Shown here: positions 37,101 to 40,100 of the stretch, one piece after another
Position numbering within the stretch: the first letter of the stretch is position 1
Layout: every line of letters begins with the position of its first letter
Assembly (NCBI GenBank): GCA_030323885.1
Contig: CM059192.1
Coordinates: forward strand, 1,915,934 to 1,979,933
Length of the DNA: 64,000 bases
Direction of reading: 5' to 3'
Source of the DNA: Branchipolynoe longqiensis
Lineage: Eukaryota > Annelida > Polychaeta > Phyllodocida > Polynoidae
Notes under the pieces: model-generated
What the model was told of the DNA's origin: nothing
The model's input: only the letters and a program-made list of their open reading frames with translations
Database searches by the model: none
Made by a program: the position numbers and the translations under genes

Positions 37101-40100
37101 GTGAACTAGCTTGAGTCGGCCTAAGTGGCATGTGTGAACGTAACTGGTTTAGTTGAGGCAGCTTAAGCATATGGATGGAGACTGCTTCCTAACAGGTAGT
37201 TGCTTTCATAGTGGTTAGAACACATGTTTGGACCATCCCACCTGTTTGGACCGTCCCATTTTTTCATATATCATATGGAGACTGCTTCCTAACAGGTAGT
37301 TGCTTTTGATTGTTGTTGGAGCAATTGTTTGTTCCGTCCCACTCTTCCCATCTCTTGTTAGGTATGTTGTAGGTATGTTGACATCGCCGTGATGCGTCGC
37401 CGCCGTGTCGTCCCCGATCGCTGTGATCGAGAATGCGCGAGCGGGTCTCGACAACTCGACCAAAATTGCTTCTCATGGGCTAACGCTTGGGGGTACTGGG
37501 GAATCGCGATGATGTCATAGTTAAGGAAACCTCTCCCGATGTCAACGTTTTCGGATGTTGCATTTCTGTTGATTCGTTCATTCGTGACAGGGTTTCAAAC
37601 ATTTGCACTAATTTTCTCATGCTCAAATCGGTTCAAAATCACTTTGGACGTAAATAAAAAACATATAGACGCAATTATTATGTCTTTTCTCACGATATAC
37701 CGAATATTATCACAATCCTATACGTCGAAAGTGGCTAATTTTGAATCGGAAAGTGTCATGGGTTGCGCGACTTTGGCGTCGGGCGCATGCGGCATGGGGA
37801 GGACTTCTTACACTATAGTGACAGGCTCACCTCTGCCATTGCCATGCTCAAATCGGTTCAAAATCACTTTGGACATAAATAAAAAACATATAGATGCAAT
37901 TATTAATGTCTTTTCTCAAGATATACCAAATATTATCACGATCCTATACGTCGAACGTGGTTAATTTTGAATCGGAAAGTGTCATGGGTTGCGCGACTTT
38001 GGCGCGGGGTGCATGCGGCATTAATTAATCAAATAATTAGTTAATTAAATAATTAATAATACAAACTCAGGCTTTGATGCAGCCTTAAAAAGGACTTTTT
38101 CTTCTCTTTAATATATTACAAAAATCATGTACATATCATGAAAACTACTGAAGTTATGCACTTTTTCATTCAGTTTGCATTGTTTAGGGTCACACCCATT
38201 CCCTTTGTCTATATCAGTCTAATTACAGGACAAAAAAACATGCGATTTTAAATAAATAAAAAATAATAACTTTATTAATACTAGACCAATATGCATGATC
38301 TTTGTGTTATTTAAAAGCATTTGTTTGGCTCTTTACAATGGTATGAGTATCATTTCTATAGCCGTGTTCACACGGGCAAAATGTAAAGCGATTTAGACAA
38401 GGTGAATCATGTGAATCGATTTGGTTTGAAAGTGTTACACTTAAACCGACTTAAAGCTTAGTTTGAGTCAGTTTAAGGCGGAAGTGGATATCTGCGCATG
38501 AGCAAGTCCAGACTAACCAGCGCCAGTTTCGGTTAGTCGACGTCGGCACGAGAGAGTGTGGGTTCGACCTAGATCTGTTTCGACTGAATCGTATTGTTTT
38601 GGAACGGTCAAAACTTCTGCTGGGCAGTGAAACCCTAAAAATAAATGATGAAAAAAATATCTGTGCACAGCTAGCGGTTTCATAAAGCAAATTTACCGGA
38701 AAGTCAACAAAGTCAGCTCTCGACTGTCACGTCCTTAAAGTGGCCAGATATCCGCCGCGTGGAAAACAAACGAACTCGGAAATAGTTCAGATGTGTGCCA
38801 CAGGGGTGGTGCATGCTTAGTACTGAACTTTTCCACTTGGTGGTGTACAGGAGAGTGACCTAGTTAGTAGTTGAGGGTAATATTGAGGTATTTTCAATCT
38901 TCTTTAGAGAAGTGCAATGAGGAAATATATTTGTGTAATGTGAAATATATGTTAGTACAATTACATTGCATAATTCAATGAGAAACAGATATAGATGAAA
39001 AACGTTTTTTTGTTGTTGAATATAAAAAAAAGGTTCTGCTGTGGATGGGGTTTGAAGCCACACAACCAAACAACTTCAGATCACAAGTCCTACACTCTAA
39101 CCACTAGGCCACAGAGACCACACATAATTACTACTCTCAGTTCAGGCTATTTGTGTATAGGACATCACATATAAAACGTGTGTATGTGTTTGTTTTGTTT
39201 GTTGTTGTTTTACGTGCTAGCAACATCTAAGGTCATATCAGGACAGGTACCGACTTGTGACAGTGCGCACTCATGGCAACTTTATCATGCTGCCCCACTG
39301 GAATACCAGGCCACCAGCACCATGACCTGATATCCCACTCAGTCACATTATCCTGACACTGAGCCAACCAGTCCTTGTCCTATCCTAATAATGCTAAGCG
39401 CCAGACAAGGAAGCAACAAGTATCAATTTTAAAGTCATTGGTTTGACTCAACCAGGATTCAAACTCACAACCCCACGATCTACCAACACGGGAGACGGAC
39501 GCTCTAACTCGAATCCTGGTCGAGTATGTACATACATACGTACGTACATACGTACTTACATACATACGTACATACATATGTACGTACATGCATGCATGCA
39601 TGCATACATGCATACATACATACACACCTTTTATATGTGACGTCCTATACATAAATAGCCTGAAGTGAGACTACTAATTATGTGTGGTCTCTGTGGCCTA
39701 GTGGTTAGAGTGTTGAACTTGTAATCGGAAGTTGTTTGGTGTTGTGGGTTCAAACCCCATCCACAGCAGAACCTTTTTTTACATTCATCAACAAAAAAAC
39801 GTTTTTCATCTATATCTGTTTCTCATTGAATTATGCAATGTAATTGTACTAACATATATTTTACATTACACAAATATATTTCCTGATTGAACTACTCTAA
39901 AGAAGATTGAAAATACCCCAGTTTTACTCTCCCTTATCTCCACTCACCCAGCCATTTTTTAAAACAACAGCTGCCAGCTAGTCCCAGCCTCAGAACTGAC
40001 CCACTTCTGGTGGTGAAGTGGGTCCCCTACTCTCCTCCCACATAATTGGTTCTTTAAACATAAAAACCAAATAAGGTCGTGCTTGGAGAGCATTTGTCGG